Origin: Alitabrizicola rongguiensis
GTDB lineage: Bacteria > Pseudomonadota > Alphaproteobacteria > Rhodobacterales > Rhodobacteraceae
DNA: 64,000 bases
Reading direction: 5' to 3'
Assembly (NCBI RefSeq): GCF_021491355.1
Contig: NZ_JAKENF010000004.1
Span: forward strand, 372,001-436,000
In this document: positions 1 to 16,004 of the stretch, one piece after another
How the letters are laid out: each line of letters opens with the position of its first letter
Position numbering within the stretch: the stretch's first letter is position 1
Position numbers and translations under genes: made by a program
The notes under the pieces: generated by a model
The model's input: only the letters and a program-made list of their open reading frames with translations
Told to the model about the DNA's origin: nothing
The model's database searches: none

Positions 1-58
1 ACGACCAGATCGCGAGCGAGGCGAGGTCGAAGTCACCAAAGAAGGTCGTACCCAGCAT
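1..58 (-). CDS. puhA: Photosynthetic reaction centre H subunit, N-terminal end (partial)
   Basis: Only the first 19 codons are in the window. The peptide begins MLGTTFFGDFDLASLAIWS, which matches the conserved N-terminus of reaction-centre subunit H (GNFDLASLAIYS-type), just before its single membrane helix. PuhA caps the cytoplasmic face of the L/M reaction centre and helps proton delivery to QB. It lies 17 bp after lhaA in the same orientation, the standard lhaA-puhA order of purple bacteria, so it is probably the distal part of the bchFNBHLM-lhaA transcript, although puhA often also has a promoter inside lhaA. Confidence 0.88.
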   Translation of the reverse strand, partial: MLGTTFFGDFDLASLAIWS

Positions 59-75
59 TTAAGCGTCCTCCCGGG

Positions 76-1518
76 TCAGTTGGGAAAGTCGACCAGACCC
101 ATGCGGGCCTGATCGGACTCGTTGCGTGGAGTGAAGACAGTGACCCGCACCAGCGGCGCCAGCGCGAGCAAGGTTACGAAAAGCATCACGATCTCGATCT
201 GGTAGACGACCGAGTAGCCAAAGGCGGGTGTCGCAAAGACGGGGCCGAAACCACCCTTCACGGCATAGGCGCCGACCGTGTCGCGCAATCCGCCGCCAAG
301 GGCGATGGACAGGCCGGCGGCGGTGGCCTGCGCCGCGCCAAGTGCGCCAAGGACAAGGCCGCGACCGGCCCGTCCCTGTTCCGGCAAAGACATTGCGGCG
401 GTAAGGGTCGAGACGGCGAACAGGCCGGCGCCGAGCCCGATGCCGACAGCGCCGACATAGAACATGACGGTGGAATGAAGCGGCGCGGCAAAGATCACCA
501 TCAGGAATGCGACGACGCCGACCAGCAGCCCGCGCGCCGACATGCGGAACATGTCATGGCCGTTGGTCATCCAGCGCCCCGCCAGGACGAAGCCGACCAG
601 CGCCCCTGCGGCGTTGCAGGCGGTCAGCCAGGTGGTCGAGCCGACGGACAGGCCAAGAATTTCGGCGCCGTAGGGTTCCAGCAGCACGTCCTGCATCTGG
701 AAAGCCATGGTCCCCAGCATCACGACCAGCAACAGGCGCCCCGCCATGCCGCCCGCCATCAGGTCGCGCCAGCCTTCGTGGAAGATCGGCCGCACTTCCG
801 CCATTTCGTCGGCGCTCATCGGCTTGACCTTTTCCTGCTTCCAAAGCGCGATCAGGTTGAGAAGCATGGTGGCCACGCCGCAGCCCTGGACCACACGCAC
901 CAGCCGCAACTCGCTGAAATCGCGCAGCAGGAGCCCAAGGACCACCGCCGACACCGCCATCCCGAGCAGGAACATCACGTACAGAAGCGCAACCACACGG
1001 GGGCGAGTTTCCTCGGTCGCACGGTCAGACGCCAGGGCGAGGCCTGCGGTCTGTGTCATGTGCATCCCGATGCCGGTCATCAGGAAGGCAAGCGCAGCCA
1101 GCACTTCGCCCGCCCATTCGGGGCCATGCACCTGGTCGCCCGACAGCACGATCAGCGCGAAGGGCATGATCGCAAGACCGCCCATCTGCCAAAGCGATCC
1201 GAACCAGAGATAAGGAATGCGCTTCCAGCCGATCCAGCTTTTGTGGTTGTCGCTCTTGTGGCCAAGGAAGGCGCGAAACGGAGCCGATACCACAGGCAGC
1301 GCGATCATCAGGGCTACGACCGAGGCCGGAACCGACAGTTCGACGATCATCACGCGGTTCAATGTGCCCAACAACAGAACCGTCGCCATCCCGACCGAGA
1401 CCTGAAACAGGCCAAGGCGAAGAAGCGCCGGCAGGGTCAGGCTGTCCGATGCAGCATCGGCAAAGGGCATCCACCGCGTGCCGAGTTGCTGGATGTGCTT
1501 CGACTTCAGGAAGATCAC
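76..1518 (-). CDS. lhaA: Light-harvesting 1 assembly protein LhaA (PucC-family MFS protein)
   Basis: Hydrophobic protein of about 480 residues with roughly 12 membrane helices and the PucC/LhaA-family motifs near the N-terminus (FADAASDSL, LGTLNRVMIVEL, GWKRIPYLW). In this family LhaA assists assembly of the LH1 antenna around the reaction centre in the cytoplasmic membrane. I place the start at GTG 1518 because it overlaps the bchM stop as GTGA, the coupling used elsewhere in this operon. An ATG at 1536 would add six residues and cannot be excluded. It sits between bchM and puhA, as in Rhodobacter. Confidence 0.9.
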   Translation of the reverse strand: MIFLKSKHIQQLGTRWMPFADAASDSLTLPALLRLGLFQVSVGMATVLLLGTLNRVMIVELSVPASVVALMIALPVVSAPFRAFLGHKSDNHKSWIGWKRIPYLWFGSLWQMGGLAIMPFALIVLSGDQVHGPEWAGEVLAALAFLMTGIGMHMTQTAGLALASDRATEETRPRVVALLYVMFLLGMAVSAVVLGLLLRDFSELRLVRVVQGCGVATMLLNLIALWKQEKVKPMSADEMAEVRPIFHEGWRDLMAGGMAGRLLLVVMLGTMAFQMQDVLLEPYGAEILGLSVGSTTWLTACNAAGALVGFVLAGRWMTNGHDMFRMSARGLLVGVVAFLMVIFAAPLHSTVMFYVGAVGIGLGAGLFAVSTLTAAMSLPEQGRAGRGLVLGALGAAQATAAGLSIALGGGLRDTVGAYAVKGGFGPVFATPAFGYSVVYQIEIVMLFVTLLALAPLVRVTVFTPRNESDQARMGLVDFPN

Positions 1519-2179
1519 GGCCGGTACTCCAGGCATTCCGAGATGTAAAAACCCCGCGACACACGGTCGATCTTGGCGACCTTGCCGCTGGCAGCGCGGT
1601 GCAGGGTGGAGAAGGCATGCGGCACCATGACCGGGCTACGGTCGCGGCGCGGGAAAGCCTTGCCGAGCGTCCAGAAGGTCATGAGGAAAGGCGTGCGCGG
1701 CGCTACGGTGAAAACCACGCTCCGATCGGTGCGTTCGCCGAGGCGCGTCAGGGCAGCCGTGATATCCGTGGTCCCATAATAGATCAGGCTGTCCATCGCG
1801 ATCACGTAGTCGACGCGCCCATGATCGGCGGTCATGTCGCCGCTCGCAAAGGTGACCTGCGCCCTGTGACGCTCGGGCAAGCGGGCGCGGGCGATCTCGA
1901 CCAGTGCGGGCGAGATGTCGACGGCGACCACATCCGCACCGCGGGCGGCGAGTTCGGCCGTCATCTGGCCCGCGCCGCAGCCCGCGTCCAGAACCCGGGC
2001 GCCCCGCAGATCGGCGGGCAGGCGCGAGAGCATCAGCGCGCGCATCCGGTCACGACCTTCACGCACGGTCTGGCGAATGCGCGACACTGGCGCATCCGAG
2101 GTCAGCCGCTCCCACACCTTGGTGGCGGAACGGTCGAAGTATTCCTCGACCCGGTCGCGTGTGGCGGCGTAGTCGCTCA

Positions 2180-2180
<1 letters not shown>
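1515..2180 (-). CDS. bchM: Magnesium-protoporphyrin IX O-methyltransferase
   Basis: 221-residue class I SAM-dependent methyltransferase. The glycine-rich SAM loop VLDAGCGAGQ lies at residues 63-72, followed by VDIS and GDMT segments typical of BchM. It methylates the C13 propionate of Mg-protoporphyrin IX, the step after magnesium chelation and before the cyclase BchE. The start overlaps the bchL stop by one base (TGATG), which implies translational coupling, and the 3' end overlaps lhaA. Length and gene order agree with characterised Rhodobacter bchM. Confidence 0.95.
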
Positions 2181-6690
<4,510 letters not shown>

Positions 6691-6701
<11 letters not shown>

Positions 6702-8259
6702 AATGGGCCTTTGCCTCGTAGAGGGTTTCGACCGAAATCGCCGTAACGCCCTTGCCTTCGGCGTATTTCTCGGTGTTGCGGCGGGCCTTGCCGCGCACGA
6801 AGAAGGGGATCTTCTTCAGCTCGTTCTCGGCATCGGACAGCCAGACGATCTGGGCGCCCTCCGCCATCACGGAAGCGGCCTCGGGGGGCATCGAGCCCCC
6901 CTCGTCCGCAGCCGCAGGAGCGGCTTCAGCGCGCTCGGCTCTGGGTTTGTGCGGGCCGCCATGATGCGAGGCGCCGGCCTCGTCGTGGAATTCGAAATCG
7001 TCGCGGAACATGTGGAGCAGATGCTCTTCAAGACCCATCACCAGGGGATGCACCCAGGTGTCGAAGATGACATTCGCGCCTTCCCAGCCCATTTGCGGCG
7101 AGTAGCGTGCGGGGAAATCCTGGACATGGACGGGTGCCGAGATCACGGCACAAGGGATGCCCAGCCGCTTGCCGATATGCCGCTCCATCTGGGTGCCGAG
7201 GATCAGCTCGGGCTGGAGCGCGGCAATGGCGGCCTCGACCTCGAGATAGTCGTCGGTGATCAGCGCCTCGACACCGTAGTCGCGGGCCAGCGCCCGGATC
7301 GGGCGGGCCATCTCGCGATTGTAGCAGCCGAGGCCCGCCACCTCGAACCCCATCTCGTCACGGGCGATGCGAGCGGCGGCGGCAACATGGGTGCCATCGC
7401 CAAAGACGAAGACGCGTTTGCCGGTCAGGTAGGTCGAGTCGACCGACCGGGTCCACCATGGCAGGCGCAGGCGGCTTTCGTCTGTCAGGGCGGACTTGGC
7501 GGTGAGGCTCGCGACCTCGGCGAGGAAATCACGGGTGGCGCCGACGCCGATCGGCACGGTCTTGGTCCAGGGCTGCTTGAACTCGCGCTCCAGCCAGCGG
7601 GCCGCGGATTCGGCATGCTCGGGATACATCAGCACGTTGAAATGGGCCGCGCCAAGGCGCCCGATGTCCGAGGGCCGGGCCCCCATGGGCGCGACCACAT
7701 TCACGCCGATCCCCATATCGGCCAGTAGCCGCGTCACTTCGGTGATGTCGTCACGGTGACGGAAGCCGAGCGCGGTCGGCCCGATCAGGTTCGCCGTGAC
7801 CTCGGCGGTCCGCTCCATCGGGCGGGCGAGATGGCGGACGATCTGCAGAAAGGTCTCGTCGGTGCCGAAGGCCTCTTTCCGCTGGTAGCTCGGCAGTTCC
7901 AGCGGGATCACCGGGATGCCAAGAGCCATGGACTCGGCCAGACCCGCCGGATCGTCCTGGATCAGCTCGGCTGTGCAGGAGGCGCCGACGATCAGCGCCT
8001 CGGGGCGGAACCGCGCGACCGCCTCTTCGCAGGCGGTCTTGAAAAGGGTCGCCGTGTCGGCGCCCAGATCGCGCGCCTGGAAGGTCGTGTAGGTGACCGG
8101 CGGGCGATGATCGCGCCGTTCGATCATGGTGAACAGGAGGTCGGCGTAGGTGTCGCCCTGCGGCGCATGCAGGACATAGTGCAGACCCTTCATGCCGGTC
8201 GCGACCCTCATCGCGCCGACATGGGGTGGCCCCTCATATGTCCAGAGCGTCAGCTTCAT
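6691..8259 (-). CDS. bchB: Dark-operative protochlorophyllide reductase subunit B
   Basis: 522-residue catalytic subunit that, with BchN, stereospecifically reduces ring D of protochlorophyllide without light. It starts [20 protein letters not shown], the conserved BchB N-terminus, which places the unusual aspartate cluster ligand at Asp36 as in the characterised Rhodobacter capsulatus enzyme. A longer in-frame reading to 8373 runs into bchN and is not needed. The small C-terminal domain ends in the typical [13 protein letters not shown] segment. bchN ends 16 bp upstream. Confidence 0.96.
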
Positions 8260-8275
8260 GGCGTAAGGGTCCCGG

Positions 8276-10066
<1,791 letters not shown>

Positions 10067-10113
10067 TCACTCGACGTGTCCTGAGGCAGACCCTAGTCCG
10101 TCGAGTCGCGAAG

Positions 10114-10131
10114 TGTCAATCAGAACTTACA
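10114..10131. promoter_or_regulatory. PpsR/CrtJ box upstream of bchF
   Basis: TGTCAATCAGAACTTACA fits the TGT-N12-ACA consensus for PpsR/CrtJ. On the minus strand the same bases contain TTGACA, with TAGGGT 18 bp further on as a possible -10, so bound PpsR would cover the bchF -35 element. The promoter assignment is inference. Confidence 0.75.
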
Positions 10132-10257
10132 TTATTTCGGTTGACACTTACTGCAGAAACAGGTCTCAAAAGGCGCCTCACTTAGCCATCTTTTTGAAGG
10201 ATTATTGTTACTATACAGACCCTTGCAAGTGGGCGACCGCAGGGCTATCTTTGCCGG

Positions 10258-10275
10258 TGTCAATTTGCTTTGACA
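10258..10275. promoter_or_regulatory. PpsR/CrtJ box upstream of ppaA
   Basis: TGTCAATTTGCTTTGACA is a nearly perfect dyad (TGTCAA...TTGACA) matching TGT-N12-ACA. It lies about 100 bp before the ppaA start and includes a rightward TTGACA. With the box at 10114-10131 it could allow cooperative PpsR binding across the region. Confidence 0.75.
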
Positions 10276-10376
10276 ACATTGCGGACTTGTCGGAAAGTTG
10301 CGTGCAGGGATGGCCCCGATCGTACTGGCATACTCAGGTTACGGTTTCGCGGGCGCCCGATCGCGGAGCGAGTCCG

Positions 10377-11168
10377 ATGCAGGAGTGGCAGCCCCCAAGT
10401 CAGGTTCGCGGTGCGGGTGGCGATCCGTCGGGCGTGGCGTACTTTGCGGCCCAGGTGGTTTCCCTGCTGGCCGACCGGACATCGAACTCGGTCGCCGAGC
10501 CCCGCGAAGAGCTTGTATCACGTCTTGTCTCGGCGTCGCTGTCCGGCACCAGGGCGGCCTTTGCCGACTTGCTGACCGAGATGAAACGGTCGCGGATCAG
10601 CATGTCGGCTTTGGCCGATGTCTATATCCCGATTGCGGCACGGCAGTTGGGAGAAGCGTGGCACGACGACCGGATGTCGTGGATCGATGTGACGATCGGC
10701 GTCGCCAGGTTGCAAAGCATGCTGCGCGAGATCGGGATTGCCTGGTCTGCCGACCAGTCGGAAGAAGTCGGACAAAGCACCGTGATGATGATCGTTCCGG
10801 AACAGGAACAGCACACGCTCGGGCCAATGGTGGCAACGAGCCAGCTGCGTCGTTACGGTGTATCGGTCTGCCTCAGAATTGCACCGAGCTTCAACGAGTT
10901 GCGCACCCTTCTTGCAGCGCGACAATTCGACGGTGTGTTGATATCGACGGCAACGAAGGAGAAGCTGGAGTCGGTTGCCAAGACCGTGCAATTCTTGAGG
11001 ACTGCAAGCAGCGGGCCCCTTCCGATCGTGGTTGGCGGGGCAATCATGTCGAAGGTGGAGGATCCCGCGTCATGCACGGGAGCTGATTTTTCATCCGCTG
11101 ACGTCGGCAAGGCACTTGAGGCCATGGGCCTCAAGTCCGAAGTCCTTTACATGCGGAAGCGTGCTTAA
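10377..11168 (+). CDS. ppaA: Cobalamin-binding photosynthesis regulator PpaA/AerR
   Basis: 263-residue SCHIC/B12-binding-type protein. The segment VPEQEQHTLGP places the cobalamin-ligand histidine at His146, equivalent to His145 of R. capsulatus AerR. In the family, AerR bound to light-exposed cobalamin antagonises or redirects the repressor CrtJ/PpsR, which is the next gene. The start at ATG 10377 has GGAG about 9 bp upstream and gives the family length; the frame stays open upstream but crosses the regulatory gap. The neighbourhood (bchF-ppaA-ppsR-bchE) is that of Rhodobacter sphaeroides. Confidence 0.92.
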   Translation: MQEWQPPSQVRGAGGDPSGVAYFAAQVVSLLADRTSNSVAEPREELVSRLVSASLSGTRAAFADLLTEMKRSRISMSALADVYIPIAARQLGEAWHDDRMSWIDVTIGVARLQSMLREIGIAWSADQSEEVGQSTVMMIVPEQEQHTLGPMVATSQLRRYGVSVCLRIAPSFNELRTLLAARQFDGVLISTATKEKLESVAKTVQFLRTASSGPLPIVVGGAIMSKVEDPASCTGADFSSADVGKALEAMGLKSEVLYMRKRA

Positions 11169-11192
11169 CATACCGCTGTCCCGAACGGACGG

Positions 11193-12635
11193 GTGCGCGG
11201 CAAGAATGGCGAAAACCCAGTGAATACGGACACCAAGCACTTACTGACCGGCGCCTCGATGCCTCTGGTGGATCCAGAGCTTCTGTCCGAGATCGTCACC
11301 ACAGCGGGCGACATCTCGTTGCTGCTGACGCCGGAAGGACGTGTTGCGGCCGTAACAGTGAACCCTGACCATCCGTCCTTCGGCCAACTCGAAGGCTGGA
11401 TAGGGCGGCCGGTGTCCGAAGTCATTACCGAGGAAAGCAACGAGAAGCTCGTCAAGCGGATTGCAAGCCTGGACAAGCCGGGCTCGCGGACCCGCGCAAT
11501 CGAATTGAACCATGTCGATCAGGCGATGCTGGAGTTTCCAGTCAGGTATTCGCTGCACAGGATCGGCAACGACCACAGTATCCTGATGGTGGGACGTGAC
11601 ATGCGCCCGGTTGCCGAAATGCAGCAGCAACTCGTTCTGGCGCAGTTCGCGCTGGAGCGGGACTATGAGTCTCAGCGCGAGATGGACACCCGCTATCGGG
11701 TGCTGATGGAGGCGACGCGCGACGCGGTCGTGCTTGTTGCCATGAGCACAGGGCGGATCATCGACCTGAACGCGGCGGCCGCCCTGATCCTGGGCGGCGC
11801 GCGACAGGATCTGATCGGTGCCGCGATTGCGCAGGAATTCGAAGGGCGCAGGCGCGGGGAATTCCTGGAGAATCTTTCGACCATCGCAGCGGCAGATTCA
11901 GTCAATCCCGTCGAACTGGTCGTGCGCCGGTCGCAGAGAAAGGTCGGTGTCGTCCCAAAGCTGTTCCGCGCGGCAGGTGAGCGCCTCATGCTTTGTCGCA
12001 TCGAGGTATCCGACCAGCATGGCGCGCCGAGTCCAGGGATTACGGAAAGCGTCGAGCATCTGTTCCACGAGGGGGTGGATGCCATCGTCTTCCTGGATCA
12101 GGACGGCAACATCGTCGCTGGCAACGAAGCTTTCCTGAAGCTGACCGACAGTACGCATATGGCGAATGTGCGAGGCCGGTCTCTGGCAGACTTCCTTGCG
12201 CGTGGCGGGGCCGATCTGAGGGTTATGCTCGACAGTACGCGGCGGGCGCGACAGGTGAGGCTGTACCTCACCCGGATCCGCAGCGAGTTCAGTGTCGAGG
12301 TCCCGGTCGAGATATCCGCGACGTTTCTGACCGACCGGCCGAAACCCGGTTTTGGCCTTATCATCCGCGATGCGAGCCGCTCCGACTTGTTGCGCAAGTC
12401 CGGGTTTGGAACGGGCGAAGACGGGATGCGCAGCGTCATTGAATTGGTTGGCTCCTCCACGCTCAAGGACATTGTCGCCGAAACCACGGATGTCGTTGAA
12501 AAGATGTGTATTCAGACGGCCGTTGACCTTACGCGGAACAACCGCGTCGCGGCTGCCGAGATGCTTGGCCTGTCGCGCCAGTCGCTTTACGTCAAGCTGC
12601 GCAAGTTCGGGCTCCTGAGCCGCGAGGACGACTGA
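11193..12635 (+). CDS. ppsR: Redox- and light-responsive repressor PpsR/CrtJ
   Basis: About 480 residues: three PAS-type segments and a C-terminal Fis-type helix-turn-helix (RVAAAEMLGLSRQSLYVKL). PpsR represses bch, crt and puc genes at TGT-N12-ACA sites under oxygen or light. Two cysteines, Cys268 in the third PAS region and Cys439 just before the HTH, correspond to the redox-active pair (Cys251/Cys424) of R. sphaeroides PpsR. The start is uncertain: GTG 11193, GTG 11220 and ATG 11259 are all possible, and none has a strong ribosome site. It lies 24 bp after ppaA. Confidence 0.93.
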   Translation: MRGKNGENPVNTDTKHLLTGASMPLVDPELLSEIVTTAGDISLLLTPEGRVAAVTVNPDHPSFGQLEGWIGRPVSEVITEESNEKLVKRIASLDKPGSRTRAIELNHVDQAMLEFPVRYSLHRIGNDHSILMVGRDMRPVAEMQQQLVLAQFALERDYESQREMDTRYRVLMEATRDAVVLVAMSTGRIIDLNAAAALILGGARQDLIGAAIAQEFEGRRRGEFLENLSTIAAADSVNPVELVVRRSQRKVGVVPKLFRAAGERLMLCRIEVSDQHGAPSPGITESVEHLFHEGVDAIVFLDQDGNIVAGNEAFLKLTDSTHMANVRGRSLADFLARGGADLRVMLDSTRRARQVRLYLTRIRSEFSVEVPVEISATFLTDRPKPGFGLIIRDASRSDLLRKSGFGTGEDGMRSVIELVGSSTLKDIVAETTDVVEKMCIQTAVDLTRNNRVAAAEMLGLSRQSLYVKLRKFGLLSREDD

Positions 12636-12730
12636 TCTAGCCTCCCCGTGCTGTATGTCCCAAGCGCCCCCAAAGCGGGGCGCATCTTTTCTGGTTTGCG
12701 CCCTGACAGTCGGCCAAATGATTTGATCCA

Positions 12731-12748
12731 TGTCAACTAAACTGGACA
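12731..12748. promoter_or_regulatory. PpsR/CrtJ box upstream of bchE
   Basis: TGTCAACTAAACTGGACA matches TGT-N12-ACA, 38 bp before the bchE start. I found only this one box in the 150-bp ppsR-bchE gap. Confidence 0.7.
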
Positions 12749-12785
12749 TAAATAGTGTCAGAGTTTCGCAAGGACGGAGGGCGCC

Positions 12786-14459
12786 ATGCGGATTCTATTC
12801 ATCCACCCGAACTACCATTCCGGCGGAGCCGAGATCGCCGGAACCTGGCCGCCCTCCTGGGTCGCGTATCTCGCCGGATCACTGAAGGCAGCCGGCTTCG
12901 ACGACATTCACTTCATCGACGCGATGACGATGAATGTCTCGCCAGACGAGTTGCGGCAGAGAATGATCGAACTGGCGCCCGACGTGGTGGGCACTACCGC
13001 GATCACGCCCGCGATCTACGCGGCGGAAGAGGTTCTGCGGATCGCGTCGGAGGCCGTTCCGGGTGCGCTGCGGGTTCTTGGCGGCATCCACGCGACATTC
13101 ATGTACCGGCAAGTCCTGTCCGAGGCCCCTTGGGTCGAGGTCATCGTGCGCGGCGAGGGGGAGGAGATCCTGACCGCATTGATGCAGGCAAGGCAGGAGG
13201 GGCGCTGGCCCGCGGACCGCCATCGCATCAAGGGCCTGGCCTTCAAGGATGGCGAAGAGATCGTGGCGACTCCGGCGGCGGCGACAGTGAAGAACCTCGA
13301 TGGGATCGATCCGGACTGGTCGATCCTCGACTGGTCGAAATACCTTTACACCCCTCTTGGGGTGCGCGTTGCCATCCCGAACATGGCGCGCGGCTGTCCC
13401 TTCACCTGCTCCTTCTGCAGCCAATGGAAGTTCTGGCGCGACTACCGCGTGCGCGATCCCAAGAAGGTCGCTGACGAGATCGAGCGGCTGGTCGAGGATC
13501 ACCAGGTCGGCTTCTTCATCCTCGCCGACGAAGAGCCGACGATCAATCGCCGGAAGTTCATCGAATTCTGTCAGGAACTCATCGACCGCGGCCTGAACCA
13601 CAAGGTGAAGTGGGGCATCAATACGCGTGTTACCGACATTTACCGCGACCGAGAGCTGCTCAAGTTCTTCCGCGAGGCTGGCCTTGTGCATGTCTCGCTC
13701 GGGACCGAGGCCGCGGCGCAGCTCAAGCTCGACCAGTTCAACAAGGAAACCACCGTCGCCCAGAACAAGGAGGCGATCCGGCTTCTGCGCGAGGCGGACA
13801 TCTTCGTCGAGGCGCAGTTCATCGTGGGCCTCGACAATGAAACCGCCGAGACGCTGGAAGAGACCTACAGGATGGCCTGGGACTGGCAGCCCGATCTTGC
13901 CAACTGGGCGATGTATACCCCCTGGCCTTTCACGCCGCTGTTCCAGGAACTGCGCGACCAGGTCGAGGTCTTTGACTTCTCCAAGTACAACTTCGTCACC
14001 CCGATCATGAAGCCCGCCGCGATGACGCGGGGCGAGCTTCTGGACGGCGTGATGAAGAACTACCGCCGGTTCTACATGCGCAAGGCGCTGTTCCACTACC
14101 CGTGGCGCGGCACGGGCTTCCGCCGCCGCTACCTGCTGGGCTGCCTGAAGGCCTTCCTCAAGGCCGGAGTGGGCCGGACCTTCTACGATCTGGGCAAGGC
14201 GGGCTATTGGGGGCCGCAGACCAAGGGCAAGGTCGATTTCCACTTCGACGAGACCCGCACGATCGCCGAGGCGCAGATGGCGGATTGGGACGCCGCAGCC
14301 GACCGCGCCGCCCGGGCGCGAGAGCGCCAGCAGGCGGTGCGCGCCCAGGGCAAGGCGCGCGCAGCCGAGCGTAACGCTGCCGCGTTCCGGATGCCCGGCG
14401 AGGGCGCCCCGATGGCCTGCGGCGGCGGCACCGGACAATACATCGAACCGGCCGAATGA
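12786..14459 (+). CDS. bchE: Anaerobic Mg-protoporphyrin IX monomethyl ester cyclase (radical SAM, B12)
   Basis: 557 residues: an N-terminal cobalamin-binding domain ([10 protein letters not shown] near residue 98) followed by a radical-SAM domain with the [4Fe-4S] motif CPFTCSFC at Cys204, Cys208 and Cys211. BchE builds the isocyclic ring E with oxygen derived from water, so it serves low-oxygen synthesis; the aerobic acsF was not seen here. It needs SAM and cobalamin, linking pigment synthesis to B12 as does PpaA. Its ribosome site is GGACGGAGGGC. The stop overlaps bchJ by 4 bp. Confidence 0.96.
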   Translation: MRILFIHPNYHSGGAEIAGTWPPSWVAYLAGSLKAAGFDDIHFIDAMTMNVSPDELRQRMIELAPDVVGTTAITPAIYAAEEVLRIASEAVPGALRVLGGIHATFMYRQVLSEAPWVEVIVRGEGEEILTALMQARQEGRWPADRHRIKGLAFKDGEEIVATPAAATVKNLDGIDPDWSILDWSKYLYTPLGVRVAIPNMARGCPFTCSFCSQWKFWRDYRVRDPKKVADEIERLVEDHQVGFFILADEEPTINRRKFIEFCQELIDRGLNHKVKWGINTRVTDIYRDRELLKFFREAGLVHVSLGTEAAAQLKLDQFNKETTVAQNKEAIRLLREADIFVEAQFIVGLDNETAETLEETYRMAWDWQPDLANWAMYTPWPFTPLFQELRDQVEVFDFSKYNFVTPIMKPAAMTRGELLDGVMKNYRRFYMRKALFHYPWRGTGFRRRYLLGCLKAFLKAGVGRTFYDLGKAGYWGPQTKGKVDFHFDETRTIAEAQMADWDAAADRAARARERQQAVRAQGKARAAERNAAAFRMPGEGAPMACGGGTGQYIEPAE

Positions 14460-15058
14460 TGGACGGCAGTTCGGTCTCGGGCACGGCCCGGATAGGGCCG
14501 AACGCCATCTGGCAGATTGTACCGGCACTCGACCGCCAGATCGGTATCGAGGCGCGGCAGCGGCTCATGCAGTCCGTGGCGGTCGATGTGCCGCTGCCAG
14601 AGTCAGGCATGGTACCGGAAGGCGAGGTGATCCGGCTGCACCGGGCGGTCACCGAAGCGCTGGCCGATCTTGCGCCCGACGTGATGCGCGAGGCCGGCCT
14701 GGCAACAGCCGACTACATCCTTGCGAACCGCATTCCGGCATTTGCCCAGGTCGCAATACGCGCGCTTCCAAGTGCCTTGGGCGCGCGCGTGCTGGCTGCG
14801 GCTATTGCGAAGCACTCCTGGACCTTTGCCGGATCTGGAGTTTTCCGCATCGAGGGTCATCGACCCCTGATGGTCTCGATCACCCACAATCCGCTCGCGA
14901 CGGGTCCGGAAGGCACATGCGGATGCGACTGGCACGCGGCCGTCTTTGAGCGACTGTTTGCTCGCCTCGTCTGGCCGCGCGTCAAGGTCACCGAAACCGC
15001 CTGCTGCACGGCCGGCGCATCGGCCTGCCGTTTCACGATCGCGGCCGCGCAAGTCTAA
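14456..15058 (+). CDS. bchJ: Bacteriochlorophyll biosynthesis protein BchJ (V4R domain)
   Basis: 200-residue protein with a C-terminal V4R (4-vinyl reductase) domain. The cysteine-containing segments [15 protein letters not shown] and [15 protein letters not shown] are family hallmarks. BchJ was first thought to be the 8-vinyl reductase. Later work assigns that reaction to other enzymes and sees BchJ as a substrate carrier or helper for BchE, which fits its ATGA overlap with bchE. It ends 37 bp before the bchG start. Confidence 0.9.
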   Translation: MMDGSSVSGTARIGPNAIWQIVPALDRQIGIEARQRLMQSVAVDVPLPESGMVPEGEVIRLHRAVTEALADLAPDVMREAGLATADYILANRIPAFAQVAIRALPSALGARVLAAAIAKHSWTFAGSGVFRIEGHRPLMVSITHNPLATGPEGTCGCDWHAAVFERLFARLVWPRVKVTETACCTAGASACRFTIAAAQV

Positions 15059-15060
15059 GC

Positions 15061-15095
15061 TTGTCAGACTCAACGTTGTAATGTTTAGTTTACAC
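15061..15095 (+). promoter_or_regulatory. Predicted bchG promoter
   Basis: TTGTCA (15061-15066), a 17-bp spacer and TTTAGT (15084-15089) form a plausible sigma70 promoter. The expected start of transcription, about 7 bp after the -10 box, falls at or next to ATG 15096. Inference only. Confidence 0.4.
15077..15094. promoter_or_regulatory. PpsR/CrtJ box over the bchG promoter
   Basis: TGTAATGTTTAGTTTACA is a strong TGT-N12-ACA match with symmetric TGTAA/TTACA arms, ending one base before the bchG ATG. Confidence 0.72.
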
Positions 15096-16004
15096 ATGAG
15101 TGTATCTTCAGAATTACACCTGTCCCGTCGCCCACAGCCGAAAGCCATGTTGGAGCTGATCAAGCCCATCACATGGTTTCCGCCCATGTGGGCCTATATG
15201 TGCGGGATCGTCTCGTCCGGGGTTTCGCCCTGGTCGTCCTGGCCACTGGTGGTTCTGGGCGTCATTCTTGCCGGTCCCATCGTCTGCGGGATGAGCCAGG
15301 CGGCGAATGATTGGTGTGATCGCCATGTGGACGCGGTGAACGAGCCGCATCGCCCGATCCCCTCTGGCCGGATCCCCGGCCGTTGGGGTCTCTGGATCGC
15401 TCTGGCGATGTCGGTCCTGGCGCTTGGCATCGGCTCGATGCTCGGACCCTGGGGCTTTGCCGCGACCGTCGTGGGCGTCCTGGCCGCATGGGCCTATTCC
15501 GCCGAGCCGGTCCGGCTGAAGCGGTCGGGCTGGTGGGGGCCGGGTCTGGTCGGACTTTGCTATGAAGGGCTGCCTTGGTTCACCGGCGCGGCGGTGCTGT
15601 CGGACGGGATGCCGTCCTTCCGGGTGGTCACCATGGCGCTGCTTTACGCCTTCGGCGCGCATGGCATCATGACACTCAACGATTTCAAGGCTTTGGAAGG
15701 GGATCGCCAGCATGGCGTGAACTCGCTTCCGGTGACGCTTGGCCCGGATGTGGCCGCGCGGCTTGCCTGTACGGTGATGGGGCTGGCGCAGGCGCTAGTT
15801 GTAGCGCTGCTGGTCGTCTGGGGCCGCCCGTGGCACGCGCTCGCGGTCACTGCGCTGCTGATGGGGCAAGTCCTGGCGATGCGGACCTTGCTCGCCGATC
15901 CGAAGGGCAAGGCGCCGTGGTACAACGCGACGGGCATCCTGATGTATGTCAGCGGCATGATGGTCACGGCCTTTGCGATCCGAAGCCTTGGGGGAATGCC
16001 ATGA
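15096..16004 (+). CDS. bchG: Bacteriochlorophyll synthase
   Basis: 302-residue UbiA-family prenyltransferase with about eight membrane helices. The Asp-rich diphosphate site NDWCDRHVDAVNEPHRP (Asp72, Asp75, Asp79) and the second motif NDFKALEGDRQHG are present. It esterifies bacteriochlorophyllide a with geranylgeranyl or phytyl diphosphate, the last assembly step. The start at ATG 15096 gives the usual short leader before ALLELIKPITWFPP, but there is no ribosome site; ATG 15081 and ATG 15147 are in frame. The stop overlaps the next gene as ATGA. Confidence 0.94.
   Translation: MSVSSELHLSRRPQPKAMLELIKPITWFPPMWAYMCGIVSSGVSPWSSWPLVVLGVILAGPIVCGMSQAANDWCDRHVDAVNEPHRPIPSGRIPGRWGLWIALAMSVLALGIGSMLGPWGFAATVVGVLAAWAYSAEPVRLKRSGWWGPGLVGLCYEGLPWFTGAAVLSDGMPSFRVVTMALLYAFGAHGIMTLNDFKALEGDRQHGVNSLPVTLGPDVAARLACTVMGLAQALVVALLVVWGRPWHALAVTALLMGQVLAMRTLLADPKGKAPWYNATGILMYVSGMMVTAFAIRSLGGMP
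15101..15118. promoter_or_regulatory. Second PpsR/CrtJ box inside the 5' end of bchG
   Basis: TGTATCTTCAGAATTACA also matches TGT-N12-ACA. It lies within codons 2-8 of bchG, 6 bp from the previous box, with centres 24 bp apart, a tandem spacing suited to cooperative PpsR tetramer binding. Confidence 0.6.

Noticed and set aside
12879-14528. Long minus-strand open frame opposite bchE
   Set aside because: It is a shadow of bchE, which has intact radical-SAM and B12 motifs; the shadow product has none.
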